The notes under the pieces were generated by a model. It saw nothing but the letters and a program-made list of their open reading frames with translations. It was not told where the DNA came from and ran no database searches. This document shows positions 44,770-53,701 of a DNA stretch of 64,000 nucleotides, piece after piece (position 1 is the stretch's first letter; each line of letters begins with the position of its first letter). The DNA comes from JAMOQA01 sp964420365 (GTDB lineage Bacteria; Acidobacteriota; Polarisedimenticolia; J045). Location of the stretch: assembly GCA_964420365.1 (NCBI GenBank), contig CAYQTA010000048.1, positions 1-64,000 of the forward strand, given 5' to 3'. A program made the translations under genes and the position numbers.

Positions 44770-45587
44770 GGTGGATTGCCTGGCCCCGGCGCGGGAAACG
44801 GGTTCACCGGAAGAAGCGACCGCGCCGTTCCCGCCCCCCGCTCCTCGAGAGGGCCCGGCGCCCTCTCCTCGTCCTCGGCGTCCTGGTCGCCGCCGGCACC
44901 CTGGGCTGGGCGATCCGCGCGGCCGTCCTGGCCCCGGCGCTCGCCGTTCGCCGCGTGGCCGTCAGCGGGACGGAGCGCCTGCCGCGGGAACGGGCCCTCG
45001 CCGTTCTCGCGGAACACGTCGGCGAACCGATCGCCCTCGTGGACCTGGACGCGATCCGGGCCGCCCTCGAGTCCGAGCCGATCGTCGCCCGGGCGATGGT
45101 GGCTCGCCGCCTGCCCGACCTCCTCGAGGCCAGGATCGACGAGCGCGTCCCCGTGGCCCGGGCGCGCCTCGCCGGGGGAACCGTGCTCGTCGACGAGAAC
45201 GGCGTGCTCTTCCCGCCGGGGCTCGGGTCGCCCGGGGACGAGAAGCTCCCCGAGCTGCGCGGGCTCGCCACCCGGCCCGGTGAGCCCGCCCTGGTCGCCG
45301 CCGACCGCCCGGCGCTCGCCGCGCTGGAAGCGCTGCGACGCGTCACGGGGCACGCGCCCCCGCCGGGAACGTTCGTCGACCTCGCCCCGCGGCGCCGGAT
45401 CGTCCTCCGGCCGGGGAGAAACGCCCCCCTTCTCTGGCTGGATCGGGACGACCCGGGGCGGAACCTCGAGGACCTGTTCGCCTGGAAGGACCGGCTGGTC
45501 GCCCTCCGCGAGGGCGCGGCCATCGACCTGCGGTTCACGAACCGCCTGATCGTGGTGCCGGGAAGCCCCGGCTCCCTGGAGAGGTGA
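44766..45587 (+). CDS. ftsQ: cell division protein FtsQ
   Basis: A 273-residue bitopic protein of the FtsQBL complex. A very basic cytoplasmic tail (RRGKRVHRKKRPRRSRPP) precedes one transmembrane helix (residues about 34-55). Then comes the POTRA domain (VRRVAVSGTERLPRERALAV, LVDLDAIRAALESEPIVARA, RRLPDLLEARIDERVPVA) and the beta domain (VLVDENGVLFPPG, PELRGLA). Domain order fits FtsQ/DivIB and the position between murB and ftsA confirms it. Overlaps murB by 4 bp and stops 3 bp before ftsA. Confidence 0.92.
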   Translation: MRWIAWPRRGKRVHRKKRPRRSRPPLLERARRPLLVLGVLVAAGTLGWAIRAAVLAPALAVRRVAVSGTERLPRERALAVLAEHVGEPIALVDLDAIRAALESEPIVARAMVARRLPDLLEARIDERVPVARARLAGGTVLVDENGVLFPPGLGSPGDEKLPELRGLATRPGEPALVAADRPALAALEALRRVTGHAPPPGTFVDLAPRRRIVLRPGRNAPLLWLDRDDPGRNLEDLFAWKDRLVALREGAAIDLRFTNRLIVVPGSPGSLER

Positions 45588-45590
45588 CCC

Positions 45591-46841
45591 ATGGCCCGGA
45601 ACCCGGAGACCATCTGCGCCATCGACCTCGGAACCCACCGCTGCTGCTGCGTGATCGCGGCCATCCGGGGCCCCCGCGACCTGGACGTGCTCGGGATCGG
45701 CACCCGGAAGACCGAGGGAATCCGCAAGGGGATGATCGTCAACCTCGAGGCCCTGGTCGGCTCGATCCGGGGCGCCGTCGAGCTGGCCGAGGAGATGGCG
45801 AATCGGCAGGTGGACTCGGTGGTGGCCACCGTGCCGGCCGCCCAGGTCCGGTCGTTCACCTCGCGGGGAGTCGTCACGATCTCCGGGCGGGACCGCGTGG
45901 TGACGCGGAAGGACCTCGAGCGCGTCCTCGAGACGGTCCGCTCGGTCCAGATCCCTCCCGGGCAGTCGATCCTGCACATCCTGCCCCAGGAGTACTCGCT
46001 GGACGGGCAGGGGGAGATCCAGGACCCGGTGGGAATGACGGGCCAGCGCCTCGAGGCGAGCGCCCACGTGGTGACCGTTCCCCGGCAGGCGGCCCAGCAC
46101 GTCGTGGCCGCGATCAACCGGGCGGACGTGGAGGTGGAGAGCCTCGTCTTCCCCCTCCTGGCGGGCGCGGAGGCCGTGCTCACGCCGGAGGAGCGGGAAC
46201 AGGGCGTGTTCCTCGTCGACATCGGCGGTGGCACGACCGACGTCGCCCTGTGGGAACGCGGGGCTCCCTGGTTCACGACGTCGATCCCGATCGCCGGCGA
46301 CCTCGTGACCAACGACATCTCGATCGGCCTTCGGACCCCGGTTCCCGACGCGGAGAACGTCAAGCGCACCTGGGGAAGCGCCCTGCCGCCCGAGGACGAG
46401 GATGACGACGTGACCCTCGAGGTCCCCGGTGTCGGCGACGGGAAGACGAAGCTGGTCGGCCGGTCCCTGCTGACCCAGATCATCGCTCCCCGGGTGCAGG
46501 AGATCTTCGAACTGGTCCGGGCGCGCCTCGACCAGGCGGGCATCGCGACGCGGGCCCGCGCCGGGGCGGTGCTCGTCGGGGGAACGGCCAACCTCGATGG
46601 AATCGTCGAGACGGCGGAGGAGATCCTCGGGATGCCGGTCCGCGTCGGGATTCCCGCGGGCTTCGGTGGCCTGGTGGACGACATCCGCGCCCCGAGCTTC
46701 GCGACGCCGGTCGGCCTCGCCCGCTGGGAACTGGTCGAGGGGCGGCGGCACCGCGTCCAGGAGCTGCGCGGCAGGAAGCGCGGCAGGTTGTTCGGCGGGT
46801 TGCTCCGGTCGGTTTCCGGCTGGATGGGTGAGCTGTTCTGA
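45591..46841 (+). CDS. ftsA: cell division protein FtsA
   Basis: A 416-residue actin-like ATPase that tethers FtsZ to the membrane. ICAIDLGTHRCCCVIA is the phosphate-1 loop, DVLGIGTRKTEGIRKGMIVN the start of the SHS2 (1C) domain region, and VFLVDIGGGTTDVALWERG phosphate 2. GAVLVGGTANLDGI is the adenosine motif. The C-terminus GRLFGGLLRSVSGWMGELF forms the amphipathic membrane-targeting helix. Its ribosome-binding sequence GGAGAGG lies within the end of ftsQ. It precedes ftsZ by 40 bp. Length matches E. coli FtsA (420). Confidence 0.96.
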   Translation: MARNPETICAIDLGTHRCCCVIAAIRGPRDLDVLGIGTRKTEGIRKGMIVNLEALVGSIRGAVELAEEMANRQVDSVVATVPAAQVRSFTSRGVVTISGRDRVVTRKDLERVLETVRSVQIPPGQSILHILPQEYSLDGQGEIQDPVGMTGQRLEASAHVVTVPRQAAQHVVAAINRADVEVESLVFPLLAGAEAVLTPEEREQGVFLVDIGGGTTDVALWERGAPWFTTSIPIAGDLVTNDISIGLRTPVPDAENVKRTWGSALPPEDEDDDVTLEVPGVGDGKTKLVGRSLLTQIIAPRVQEIFELVRARLDQAGIATRARAGAVLVGGTANLDGIVETAEEILGMPVRVGIPAGFGGLVDDIRAPSFATPVGLARWELVEGRRHRVQELRGRKRGRLFGGLLRSVSGWMGELF

Positions 46842-46881
46842 GCGGGATCGTCCCGCGACGAGACGAGGGAGGAGCAGGGAC

Positions 46882-48180
46882 ATGGCGGAAACGACGAAGA
46901 GGGGCGTCCGGTTCACCCTGGACGACATCGAGGAGGCGCCGGCGACGATCCCGTTCCCGGGGGCCGGAACGGCCGTCCTCGAGGAACCGCGGCCCGTTCC
47001 CGGCCCGATGCCGGGGGCCGTGATCAAGGTCGTCGGGGTCGGCGGGGGCGGCGGCAACGCCATCAACCGGATGATCGAGGCGGGCGTGCAGGGCGTCGAG
47101 TTCATCGCCGTGAACACCGATGCCCAGGCCCTGGCCCGCAACCTCGCACCGACGAGGATCCAGATCGGCGAGAAGCTGACCCGCGGACTGGGTGCGGGAG
47201 CGCGCCCGGAGATCGGCCGCGAGGCCGCGCTCGAGGACACCGAGGTCCTGCTCGAGAAGCTCTCCGGGGCGGACATGGTCTTCGTCACGACCGGGCTCGG
47301 CGGCGGAACGGGAACCGGGGCCTCGCCGGTCATCGCCGGCCTGGCGGCCGAGCTCGACGCGCTGGTGGTGGCGGTCGTCACCAAGCCGTTCGCCTTCGAG
47401 GGACGGCGTCGACGCCAGCAGGCCGAGGAGGGACTGGCCGAGCTGAAGAAGGCGGTCGACACGGTGATCACGATTCCGAACGACAAGCTGCTGGCCACCG
47501 TCGACCAGGAAACGACGATGCAGGCCGCCTTCTCCCTCGCCGATGACGTCCTCCGCCAGGCGGTCCAGGGAATCTCCGACCTGATTCTCGAGACCGGCGT
47601 GATCAACCGGGACTTCGCCGACGTGCGGACCGTGATGAAGGGAATGGGCATGGCCCTGATGGGCACCGGGGTCGCCGAGGGCGAGAACCGCGCCGTCGCC
47701 GCCGCGCAGCAGGCGATCAGCTCCCCGCTGCTCGAGGACACGTCGATCGAGGGAGCGCGCGGCGTGATCCTCTGCATCACCGGGGGAGACGACCTCCGCC
47801 TCCTCGAGGTCAACGAGGCGGCGTCGATCATCCACGAGGCCGCGGACCCGGACGCCATGATCCTGTTCGGCTACGTCCAGCGGCCGGAGATGACCGGGAA
47901 GGTCAAGGTCACGGTGATCGCCACGGGCTTCGAGAGCCACGGGACGGGCTCGCGGGCCCGGGCCGCGGCCGAGGAACCGGCACGCCTGGCGTCGCCGGAA
48001 ACCCGTCCCCCGGCGGAACCGCCGACGGCGGAGGAGCCGCCGCCCCCGGTGATCCAGGCGCCGCGGCAGGTCGACCTCCGCAACCTCCCGTTCCTCGACG
48101 ACGGCGCCGGGCCGCACCTCGACGTCCTGGACCGGGACGACTACGAGATCCCCGCCTACCTCAGGCGGATGCAGGACTGA
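46882..48180 (+). CDS. ftsZ: cell division GTPase FtsZ
   Basis: A 432-residue tubulin-like GTPase forming the Z ring. The G-box GGGTGTGASPVIAG, VVGVGGGGGNAINRM, FIAVNTDAQAL and the T7-loop NRDFADVRTVMKGMG are all present. The last residues YEIPAYLRRMQD match the conserved C-terminal peptide that binds FtsA. The N-terminal extension of about 45 residues (KRGVRFTLDDIEEAPAT, Pro-rich end) is longer than in most FtsZ; the start at 46882 is supported by GGAGGAGCAGG. The linker is Pro/Glu-rich. It is the last gene of the cluster, and a hairpin follows directly. Confidence 0.97.
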   Translation: MAETTKRGVRFTLDDIEEAPATIPFPGAGTAVLEEPRPVPGPMPGAVIKVVGVGGGGGNAINRMIEAGVQGVEFIAVNTDAQALARNLAPTRIQIGEKLTRGLGAGARPEIGREAALEDTEVLLEKLSGADMVFVTTGLGGGTGTGASPVIAGLAAELDALVVAVVTKPFAFEGRRRRQQAEEGLAELKKAVDTVITIPNDKLLATVDQETTMQAAFSLADDVLRQAVQGISDLILETGVINRDFADVRTVMKGMGMALMGTGVAEGENRAVAAAQQAISSPLLEDTSIEGARGVILCITGGDDLRLLEVNEAASIIHEAADPDAMILFGYVQRPEMTGKVKVTVIATGFESHGTGSRARAAAEEPARLASPETRPPAEPPTAEEPPPPVIQAPRQVDLRNLPFLDDGAGPHLDVLDRDDYEIPAYLRRMQD

Positions 48181-48193
48181 TCCCGCGGAGATC

Positions 48194-48219
48194 CCCCGCT
48201 CCCCCGAGGGGGAGCGGGG
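48194..48219 (+). terminator. hairpin after ftsZ
   Basis: CCCCGCTCCCC pairs with GGGGAGCGGGG around a CGAG loop, 14 bp past the ftsZ stop. No T-run, so it may protect the 3' end or act with Rho rather than terminate alone. Confidence 0.5.
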
Positions 48220-48447
48220 TCCCGAGGGGGGAAGGACCGGACGTGCGAACCACCCACCTCACCCCAACCAGCCCGTGCGGCGCACTCCGCGCCGCCACCC
48301 CTCCCTTCCCCGGGGAGGGTTCCGTGCCACCCCACTTCCCCCGGCACGCCGTCCTTCCCCCCGCATTTTTCCCTTCCTTCCTCCTTTCCCCGGCCCCGGG
48401 AGGGTCCGCCTGAACCCCCCTCGCGCGCGGCGGATCCATCCCCCCGG

Positions 48448-48482
48448 GGGGAAGGGGCCGGCGGACCGCCGGCCCCTTCCCC
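48448..48482. repeat. 17-bp perfect inverted repeat
   Basis: Arms 48448-48464 (starts GGGGAAGGGG, ends CCGGCGG) and 48466-48482 are exact reverse complements around a single A, giving a very stable hairpin on either strand. No T-run follows. Function unknown; it could block transcript read-through from ftsZ. Confidence 0.6.
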
Positions 48483-48604
48483 GTACCGCGGCCGCGCCCC
48501 CCTTCCGGCGGCGAAAGCCGGGAAGAAACCGGGCACGTTCGCCGTTCTTTTTTTGCCCCGGCGGGGCCCTGACCGCGGTACATTGGGGGACGGTCCGGGA
48601 AGCG

Positions 48605-48787
48605 GTCCCTGCCCGGAAGCCGGGAACGATCCCGGCGGGGCGCGGGAGGGAACGGGCAGGGACGACCGGACCGGGTCGCGAGGTCCGGGTCCCTTCCGGC
48701 CGGCACCGCCGGCCGGGATGCGTTCTGCCGGGCCGCTTACCCCCGGGGGGAGAGAGGAACCGCGGGCGCGGGGAACCCCCGCGCCCG
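48605..48787 (+). promoter_or_regulatory. structured leader: four consecutive hairpins ahead of the peptidase gene
   Basis: In order: an 11-bp stem GTCCCTGCCCG/CGGGCAGGGAC (48605-48615, 48653-48663) enclosing CCGGGA-ACGA-TCCCGG; a bulged stem at 48662-48691 that shares two bases with it; a 9-bp stem CCGGCCGGC/GCCGGCCGG (48696-48716); and an 11-bp stem CGGGCGCGGGG/CCCCGCGCCCG (48763-48787). The last ends 5 bp before the GAGGAGG ribosome-binding sequence. This could be an attenuator or RNA-stability leader. Confidence 0.45.
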
Positions 48788-48809
48788 GACGAGAGGAGGT
48801 CGTGCCGTC

Positions 48810-51800
48810 ATGAGATCGATCCGCCTGGTCGTGCTCCTGCTGCTCGTCGCCCTGCCGACGGGCGCCTTCGCCGTGTTCCGCGGGGCCCCCCCGGAGGATG
48901 TGCAGCGCACCGTCCGCGAGGCCGTCGTGCAGCAGGTTCTCGGTGGCCGCACCGAGCACGTGCGCGTCGTGATGACCCCCAGGCCGTTCCCGACGGAGGG
49001 CGAGTTCCGCCTGGAGTGGTCCGGCGGGCCGATCGAGCTCCCGGAGGGGACCGCCTGGATGGCGATCGCCGACGAGACGCCCGGCGTGCTCGGGTTCCAC
49101 CCGGTCAAGCACGTCTTCTTCGACGAGGAGCTCCGGGTCATCGCGGTCCGCGACGCGAACGTCTACCCCCGGTTCTACGTCGAGGGGGAACGGCAGGACT
49201 GGTTCACCCTGGTCGAGTACCACGCCCGGCCCGGCAAGGTCCCGGCCGACCGGCAGCACGCCGTCCCGGGCCGCTCGACGAAGGCCGGCGAGAAGGACTT
49301 CACCTACCAGGAGTTCTACGCGGTCATCATCGAGGGAGACGTCCCCTCCGGCAGCAGCTACCCCGAGTTCTGGACCGATCCCGTGCAGATGTACCGCATC
49401 CTCCTCGAGTACGGCTACCAGCCGGACCACATCCACGTCCTCTACGGGGACGGCGAGGACGAGAGCGACTGGATCTGCGAGTACTACCGGGAGGAGATGG
49501 TCGACTTCCCCGCCTACAAGCAGGACGTCCGCAACATCTTCACCTGGATGCGGGACGGGAACCCGGAACACGGGATCCCCCAGGTCACCGACCAGGACTT
49601 CATTTTCCTCTTCACGTTCGACCACGGCGGCAGCAATGGCGGCTGCAATTCCACCCTCTGCCTGATGGACGGCTGCATGCCGGACGACGAGTTCGCCTCG
49701 TACTTCAACGACGTCCCGTACAAGCACCGCGCCGTCGACATGCAGCAGTGCAACTCCGGCGGGTTCATCGACGACCTGGAGAACACGACGACCGTGATCT
49801 CGACCGCCGCCGACTGCGGCGAGAGTGCCTACCAGGCGGACGAGACCGACGACTGCGAGGGCGTCACCACGACGAAGTACGGCGAGTGGAACTACTGGTG
49901 GATGAGCGCCATGCGCGGCCACAAGCCGTGGCCGGGCGAGGAGCCGGTCGACGCGGACGTCAACGATGACGGCAAGGTGAGCTTCCTCGAGGCCCACAAC
50001 TACGCGGTCGACCACGACGACCGCTCGGAGCATCCCCAGTGGAGTGACCCGGGCGGGATCGGCGACGAGCTCTCCCTCCAGACGACCTGGAACGGGCCCC
50101 ACCTGGTCCACGACGGGCACCGGGTCGACGACGGCGACGGCGGCAACGGCGACGGCGTCGTGAACCCCGGCGAGACGATCGTCATGCCGGTCACGCTCTT
50201 CAACAACGGCGAGGAAGACGCGACCGGCGTGCACGGCACCCTTTCCACCGACTCCGAGTGGGTGACCATCGACGATGCCGACGCCGACTGGCCCGACATC
50301 GCGGCGGACACGGGAGCCGAGTCCCTTGCCGACCACTTCCGCTGGCGGGCCGCCCCCGAGGCGCCGGACGACACCGACGTCCTGTTCCACGTCGACTGGA
50401 CGACCAACGAGGGCGCCTCCGGCACGACCGCCTTCCACGAGCGCATCTACCGGGTGATCCTGGCCGTCCAGAAGACGTCCGTCCTCGACGACGACGGTGG
50501 TGACGGGGACGGAATCGCCGACCCGGGCGAGTCGATCCGGCTGGCGGTCACCCTGCGCAACAAGGGTCACGCCGAGGCCCGGGACGTCCACGGAACCCTC
50601 TCGACCGATTCGCCGTGGGTGACGATCACCGACGACCAGGCGGACTGGCCGAACATCGCGGGCCAGGGCTCCGCCCGGTCGAACCCGGACCACTTCGGGA
50701 TCGACGTCCATGCCGACGCCCCCGAGATGACCTGGGTCGAGTGCACGCTCGACGTGACCGCGGCGGACGGGTACACCGAGTCCCTGCCGCTGCGCTTCAT
50801 GATCGGCTCCCGCGGCACCGTCCTGCTGGTCGAGGACGGTGACGCCGAGGAGGCCGACTTCATGGAAGACCTGATCGGCGACCTCGGCTTCGGCGTCGAG
50901 CGGCAGCTCGCCAGCGAGACCGACCCGGACACCTGGACCGACTACCACCTGCTCGTCTGGGACGCTGGACGCAACGACGACTCGGTCTCCGACCCGGCCT
51001 GGCGGGACTCCCTCGAGAGCTTCGTGGCCGACGGAGGCCGCCTGCTGATCACGGGCGGCGAGATCGGCTACGACCACCGCTACGATGACAGCTTCCGCCA
51101 GAACGTCCTGCACATGGACAGCTATCGCAATGCCGGCGGCGGCGATCTCCGGGTGCAGGACGACACGCACCCGATCGCGACGGTGCCGAACGTCCTCGAC
51201 GAGACGCTCCCGGCCGAGACCAGCGACGGCTACGACAGGGACGCCGTCCGACCCACCTACGACGCCCGGATGATCCTCGACTGGACCGGATCCGAGGGCA
51301 ATGCGTCCCTGGTTGCCTACGACGACGATTCGCTCGAGGGGAACGGGGGCCAGGTCGTCAGCCTCTTCGTCCGGGCGAAGACCCTCTCCGACGAGGGCGG
51401 GCAGCGCACCCAGCTCGTCGAGAACGTCCTCGAGTGGCTGATGGGGAACGACAAGCCGTACCTGCTCTACGTCTCCCACGAGGTGCACGACGAGGACGGC
51501 GGCAACGGCGACGGGGTGATCGATCCGGGCGAGACGATCCACATGGCGGTCGACCTGGAAAACCAGGGGTCCGGCCAGGCGACGATCACCTGGGCCCGCG
51601 CCGAGACGGACCACCCGGAGATCATCCACTTCACGGACAACTACGCCGAGTGGCCGACGATCGCGTCGGGCGCGACGGCCCGCAGCCTCGATCCGCACCT
51701 CGTCTTCCACGTCGACGAGAACGCCGCCTGTGGCACCTGGGTCGAGATGACGCTCCACATCACGACCGACGAGGGCTTCGCCGCCGACCGGAGGTTCCGC

Positions 51801-52490
51801 TTCAAGGTCGGCACCGGCGGGGGTGACCACGTGACCTACGAGTCGACCGACACCCCGATGGGCATCCCCAACCCCGGGATCGCCGACTCCGTGATCGACG
51901 TACCGGACGCGTTCCGGGTCGGCGACGTCAACTGTCACGTGGACATCGAGCACTCCTCGATCAACCTGATCAAGGTGGTCCTCCGCTCCGCCGAGGGGAC
52001 CCAGGTCACCCTGCACAACATGAGCGGCGAGGGGAACCACCTCGAGACGACCTACGACACCGAGACGCAGCCGGACGGCCCCGGCACGATGAGCGACTTC
52101 GACGGCGAGGTCGCCACCGGCGAGTGGCACCTCTACGTCGACGACCTCCAGGCCGACATGATGATGGGCCGGATCAACTCCTGGTCCCTCATCTTCGACA
52201 CCTCGGACCTCTGCCACGACTTCACGTGCGAGGACGACGTCCCCGGCGACGTCGGGAACACGCTCACGATGTCGAAGCTGGACGGGACGGACGTCCACCT
52301 GGAGTGGGACGCGGTTTCCGGCGCGGACGCCTACAACGTCTGGCGCTCCCGCAGGGCGGACTTCTCCGACCCGGAGGCGACCGGGCACACGACCGACACG
52401 GCGTACGACGAGACCGGCGTGCCCCACCGTTCCTCGATCTACTTCTACCAGGTCCGCGCCGAGAACGCGTGCCACGAGGAGGGGCCCTGA
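48810..52490 (+). CDS. secreted multidomain C13-type (legumain/caspase-fold) peptidase
   Basis: A 1226-residue exported protein (signal peptide residues 1-21). Residues about 160-400 form a clan-CD cysteine-peptidase domain: H272 in FTFDHGGSNGG and C314 in MQQCNSGGF are the expected dyad, in the order and spacing of peptidase C13. An EF-hand/dockerin-like loop DADVNDDGKVSFLEA follows near residue 385. Three CARDB-like modules share a DGDGG(N)GDGxxNPGET start (residues about 435, 560 and 890). A glutamine-amidotransferase-like domain (about 670-885, VLLVEDGDAEEADFME, GGRLLITGGEIG) lies between the second and third. A proprotein-convertase P-domain (about 1010-1130) and a fibronectin-like end (HLEWDAVSGADAYNVWRS) close it. 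ATG at 48810 follows GAGGAGG. Substrate unknown. Confidence 0.85.
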   Translation: MRSIRLVVLLLLVALPTGAFAVFRGAPPEDVQRTVREAVVQQVLGGRTEHVRVVMTPRPFPTEGEFRLEWSGGPIELPEGTAWMAIADETPGVLGFHPVKHVFFDEELRVIAVRDANVYPRFYVEGERQDWFTLVEYHARPGKVPADRQHAVPGRSTKAGEKDFTYQEFYAVIIEGDVPSGSSYPEFWTDPVQMYRILLEYGYQPDHIHVLYGDGEDESDWICEYYREEMVDFPAYKQDVRNIFTWMRDGNPEHGIPQVTDQDFIFLFTFDHGGSNGGCNSTLCLMDGCMPDDEFASYFNDVPYKHRAVDMQQCNSGGFIDDLENTTTVISTAADCGESAYQADETDDCEGVTTTKYGEWNYWWMSAMRGHKPWPGEEPVDADVNDDGKVSFLEAHNYAVDHDDRSEHPQWSDPGGIGDELSLQTTWNGPHLVHDGHRVDDGDGGNGDGVVNPGETIVMPVTLFNNGEEDATGVHGTLSTDSEWVTIDDADADWPDIAADTGAESLADHFRWRAAPEAPDDTDVLFHVDWTTNEGASGTTAFHERIYRVILAVQKTSVLDDDGGDGDGIADPGESIRLAVTLRNKGHAEARDVHGTLSTDSPWVTITDDQADWPNIAGQGSARSNPDHFGIDVHADAPEMTWVECTLDVTAADGYTESLPLRFMIGSRGTVLLVEDGDAEEADFMEDLIGDLGFGVERQLASETDPDTWTDYHLLVWDAGRNDDSVSDPAWRDSLESFVADGGRLLITGGEIGYDHRYDDSFRQNVLHMDSYRNAGGGDLRVQDDTHPIATVPNVLDETLPAETSDGYDRDAVRPTYDARMILDWTGSEGNASLVAYDDDSLEGNGGQVVSLFVRAKTLSDEGGQRTQLVENVLEWLMGNDKPYLLYVSHEVHDEDGGNGDGVIDPGETIHMAVDLENQGSGQATITWARAETDHPEIIHFTDNYAEWPTIASGATARSLDPHLVFHVDENAACGTWVEMTLHITTDEGFAADRRFRFKVGTGGGDHVTYESTDTPMGIPNPGIADSVIDVPDAFRVGDVNCHVDIEHSSINLIKVVLRSAEGTQVTLHNMSGEGNHLETTYDTETQPDGPGTMSDFDGEVATGEWHLYVDDLQADMMMGRINSWSLIFDTSDLCHDFTCEDDVPGDVGNTLTMSKLDGTDVHLEWDAVSGADAYNVWRSRRADFSDPEATGHTTDTAYDETGVPHRSSIYFYQVRAENACHEEGP

Positions 52491-52518
52491 CCCCGCACGA
52501 CGATTCGACTACCATGGG

Positions 52519-52553
52519 GCGGCCGGGGAAAACCCCGGCCGCTTCCTTCTTCC
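52519..52553 (+). terminator. intrinsic terminator between the peptidase gene and hslO
   Basis: GCGGCCGGGG (52519-52528), loop AAAA, CCCCGGCCGC (52533-52542), then TTCCTTCTTCC. Only 82 bp separate the genes, so hslO may rely partly on read-through or on a promoter inside this gap. Confidence 0.7.
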
Positions 52554-52572
52554 TGCCGCGCCGGGAGGACCG

Positions 52573-53484
52573 ATGGCCGACGAGCTGCTGCGGGGCACCG
52601 CCCTGGACGGAAGGGCCAGGTTCGCCGCCGCCGACACGACTTCCGTCGTGGAGACCCTCCGGGAGATCCACGACCTCTCTCCCACCGTCAGCGCCGCCCT
52701 CGGCAGGGTCGCGACGGGCGCCCTCCTGCTGGCCGCCATGCTGGAGAAGGTCACCGCCCGGGAACCGGTGGTGACCGTGGAGGTCGAGGGCGATGGTCCG
52801 GTCGGCCGCCTGGTCGCGACCGCCTCGCCGGCCGGGTGGGTGCGCGGCTTCGCCCGCAACCCGCGGGCGACGGCCACGCCGCGCGCCGACGGGAAGCTCG
52901 ACGTCGCGGCGGTGGTCGGCCGCCACGGAACGCTGACGGTGACCCGTGACCCGGGGATCGGGGAACCATGGCGGGGGATGGTGCCCCTGCGCTCCGGCGA
53001 GATCGCGCGCGACCTCGCTCGCTACCTCCACGACTCGGAGCAGACGCCCTCGGCGATCGGGCTCGGAGTCTTCGTCGTCCCGGAGGGGCGCGTCACCCAT
53101 GCCGGCGGCTGGCTCGTCCAGCTCCTTCCCGGCGTGACGGACGACGAGGCGAAGGCGCTGGCGGACCGGGTCCGCCGCCTCGGACCGGTGACGGCCCAGC
53201 TCCGGGCCGGCCGCGGGCCGGAAGCCTGGCTGCACGATCTCTTTCCCGCCGGGTACGACGTGCTGGGCCGTACCCCCGTGCGCTTCGAGTGCGGTTGCTC
53301 CCGGGAGCGGGTGGAGAAGGCGCTCCGGCTCCTCGGTCCCCGGGAGGTCCGTTCCCTCCTCGAGGAGGCCCGTCGGAAGGGAGAACCGGCGGAGCTGCGG
53401 TGCGAGTTCTGCCGCGCCGCCTACCCGGTGCCGCCGGCCGACCTGGAACGCCTGCTCGACGAACTGGAGAAACCGTCGGCGTAG
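52573..53484 (+). CDS. hslO: redox-regulated chaperone Hsp33
   Basis: A 303-residue cytoplasmic holdase activated by oxidation. N-terminal domain: LLRGTALDGRARFAAADTT, LHDLSPTVSAALGRVATGAL-like segment (seen as HDLSPTVSAALGRVATGALL), and the DSEQTPSAIGLGVFV region. The zinc-binding redox switch is complete: CGC in FECGCSRERV and CEFC in LRCEFCRAAYP. ATG at 52573 follows GGGAGG. Length matches E. coli Hsp33 (292). It lies between the secreted peptidase and the SUF operon, and appears to have its own short transcript. Confidence 0.95.
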   Translation: MADELLRGTALDGRARFAAADTTSVVETLREIHDLSPTVSAALGRVATGALLLAAMLEKVTAREPVVTVEVEGDGPVGRLVATASPAGWVRGFARNPRATATPRADGKLDVAAVVGRHGTLTVTRDPGIGEPWRGMVPLRSGEIARDLARYLHDSEQTPSAIGLGVFVVPEGRVTHAGGWLVQLLPGVTDDEAKALADRVRRLGPVTAQLRAGRGPEAWLHDLFPAGYDVLGRTPVRFECGCSRERVEKALRLLGPREVRSLLEEARRKGEPAELRCEFCRAAYPVPPADLERLLDELEKPSA

Positions 53485-53701
53485 GCTTCCCGGGGCTGGT
53501 CACCGGTTAAGAAAACTTCTTCCGTCCAAAAAGCTGCCTTGTAAGTAAGCTCCCGAGACGACAACAAGCGGAGCATTTGCAGTATGTTACGGACGCTCCC
53601 CGCCGGGCGGCCATCGCGGAGCTTGCGCATACCGCACCCACATCGTACGATTTGGGCGCCGGACAAGGTGCCGGGATCGTCCCGGCCGGGAGGCCGATCC
53701 A
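53485..53701 (+). promoter_or_regulatory. upstream control region of the SUF operon
   Basis: Clearly AT-richer than its surroundings. It contains the inverted repeat AAGAA-AAC-TTCTT (53509-53521) and a TATGTT -10-like hexamer near 53584, without a clear -35. An Rrf2-type regulator gene follows directly, so an operator here is expected. Confidence 0.45.

Larger units (their letters stand above)
48181..48809. other. 629-bp hairpin-rich intergenic region
   Basis: No credible gene. It holds six strong inverted repeats: 48194-48219 (next to the ftsZ stop), 48448-48482, 48605-48663, 48696-48716 and 48763-48787, plus a bulged one at 48662-48691. A T7 run at 48547-48553 is followed by a TACATT -10-like hexamer at 48579-48584, the likely start of the downstream peptidase transcript. 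Confidence 0.65.

Noticed and set aside
48156..52475. 1439-residue open frame on the minus strand, antisense to the secreted peptidase
   Set aside because: Its sequence is Val/Asp/Arg-rich with no domain or motif, and the plus strand holds a well-supported multidomain protein with signal peptide. At this GC content long antisense frames are expected.
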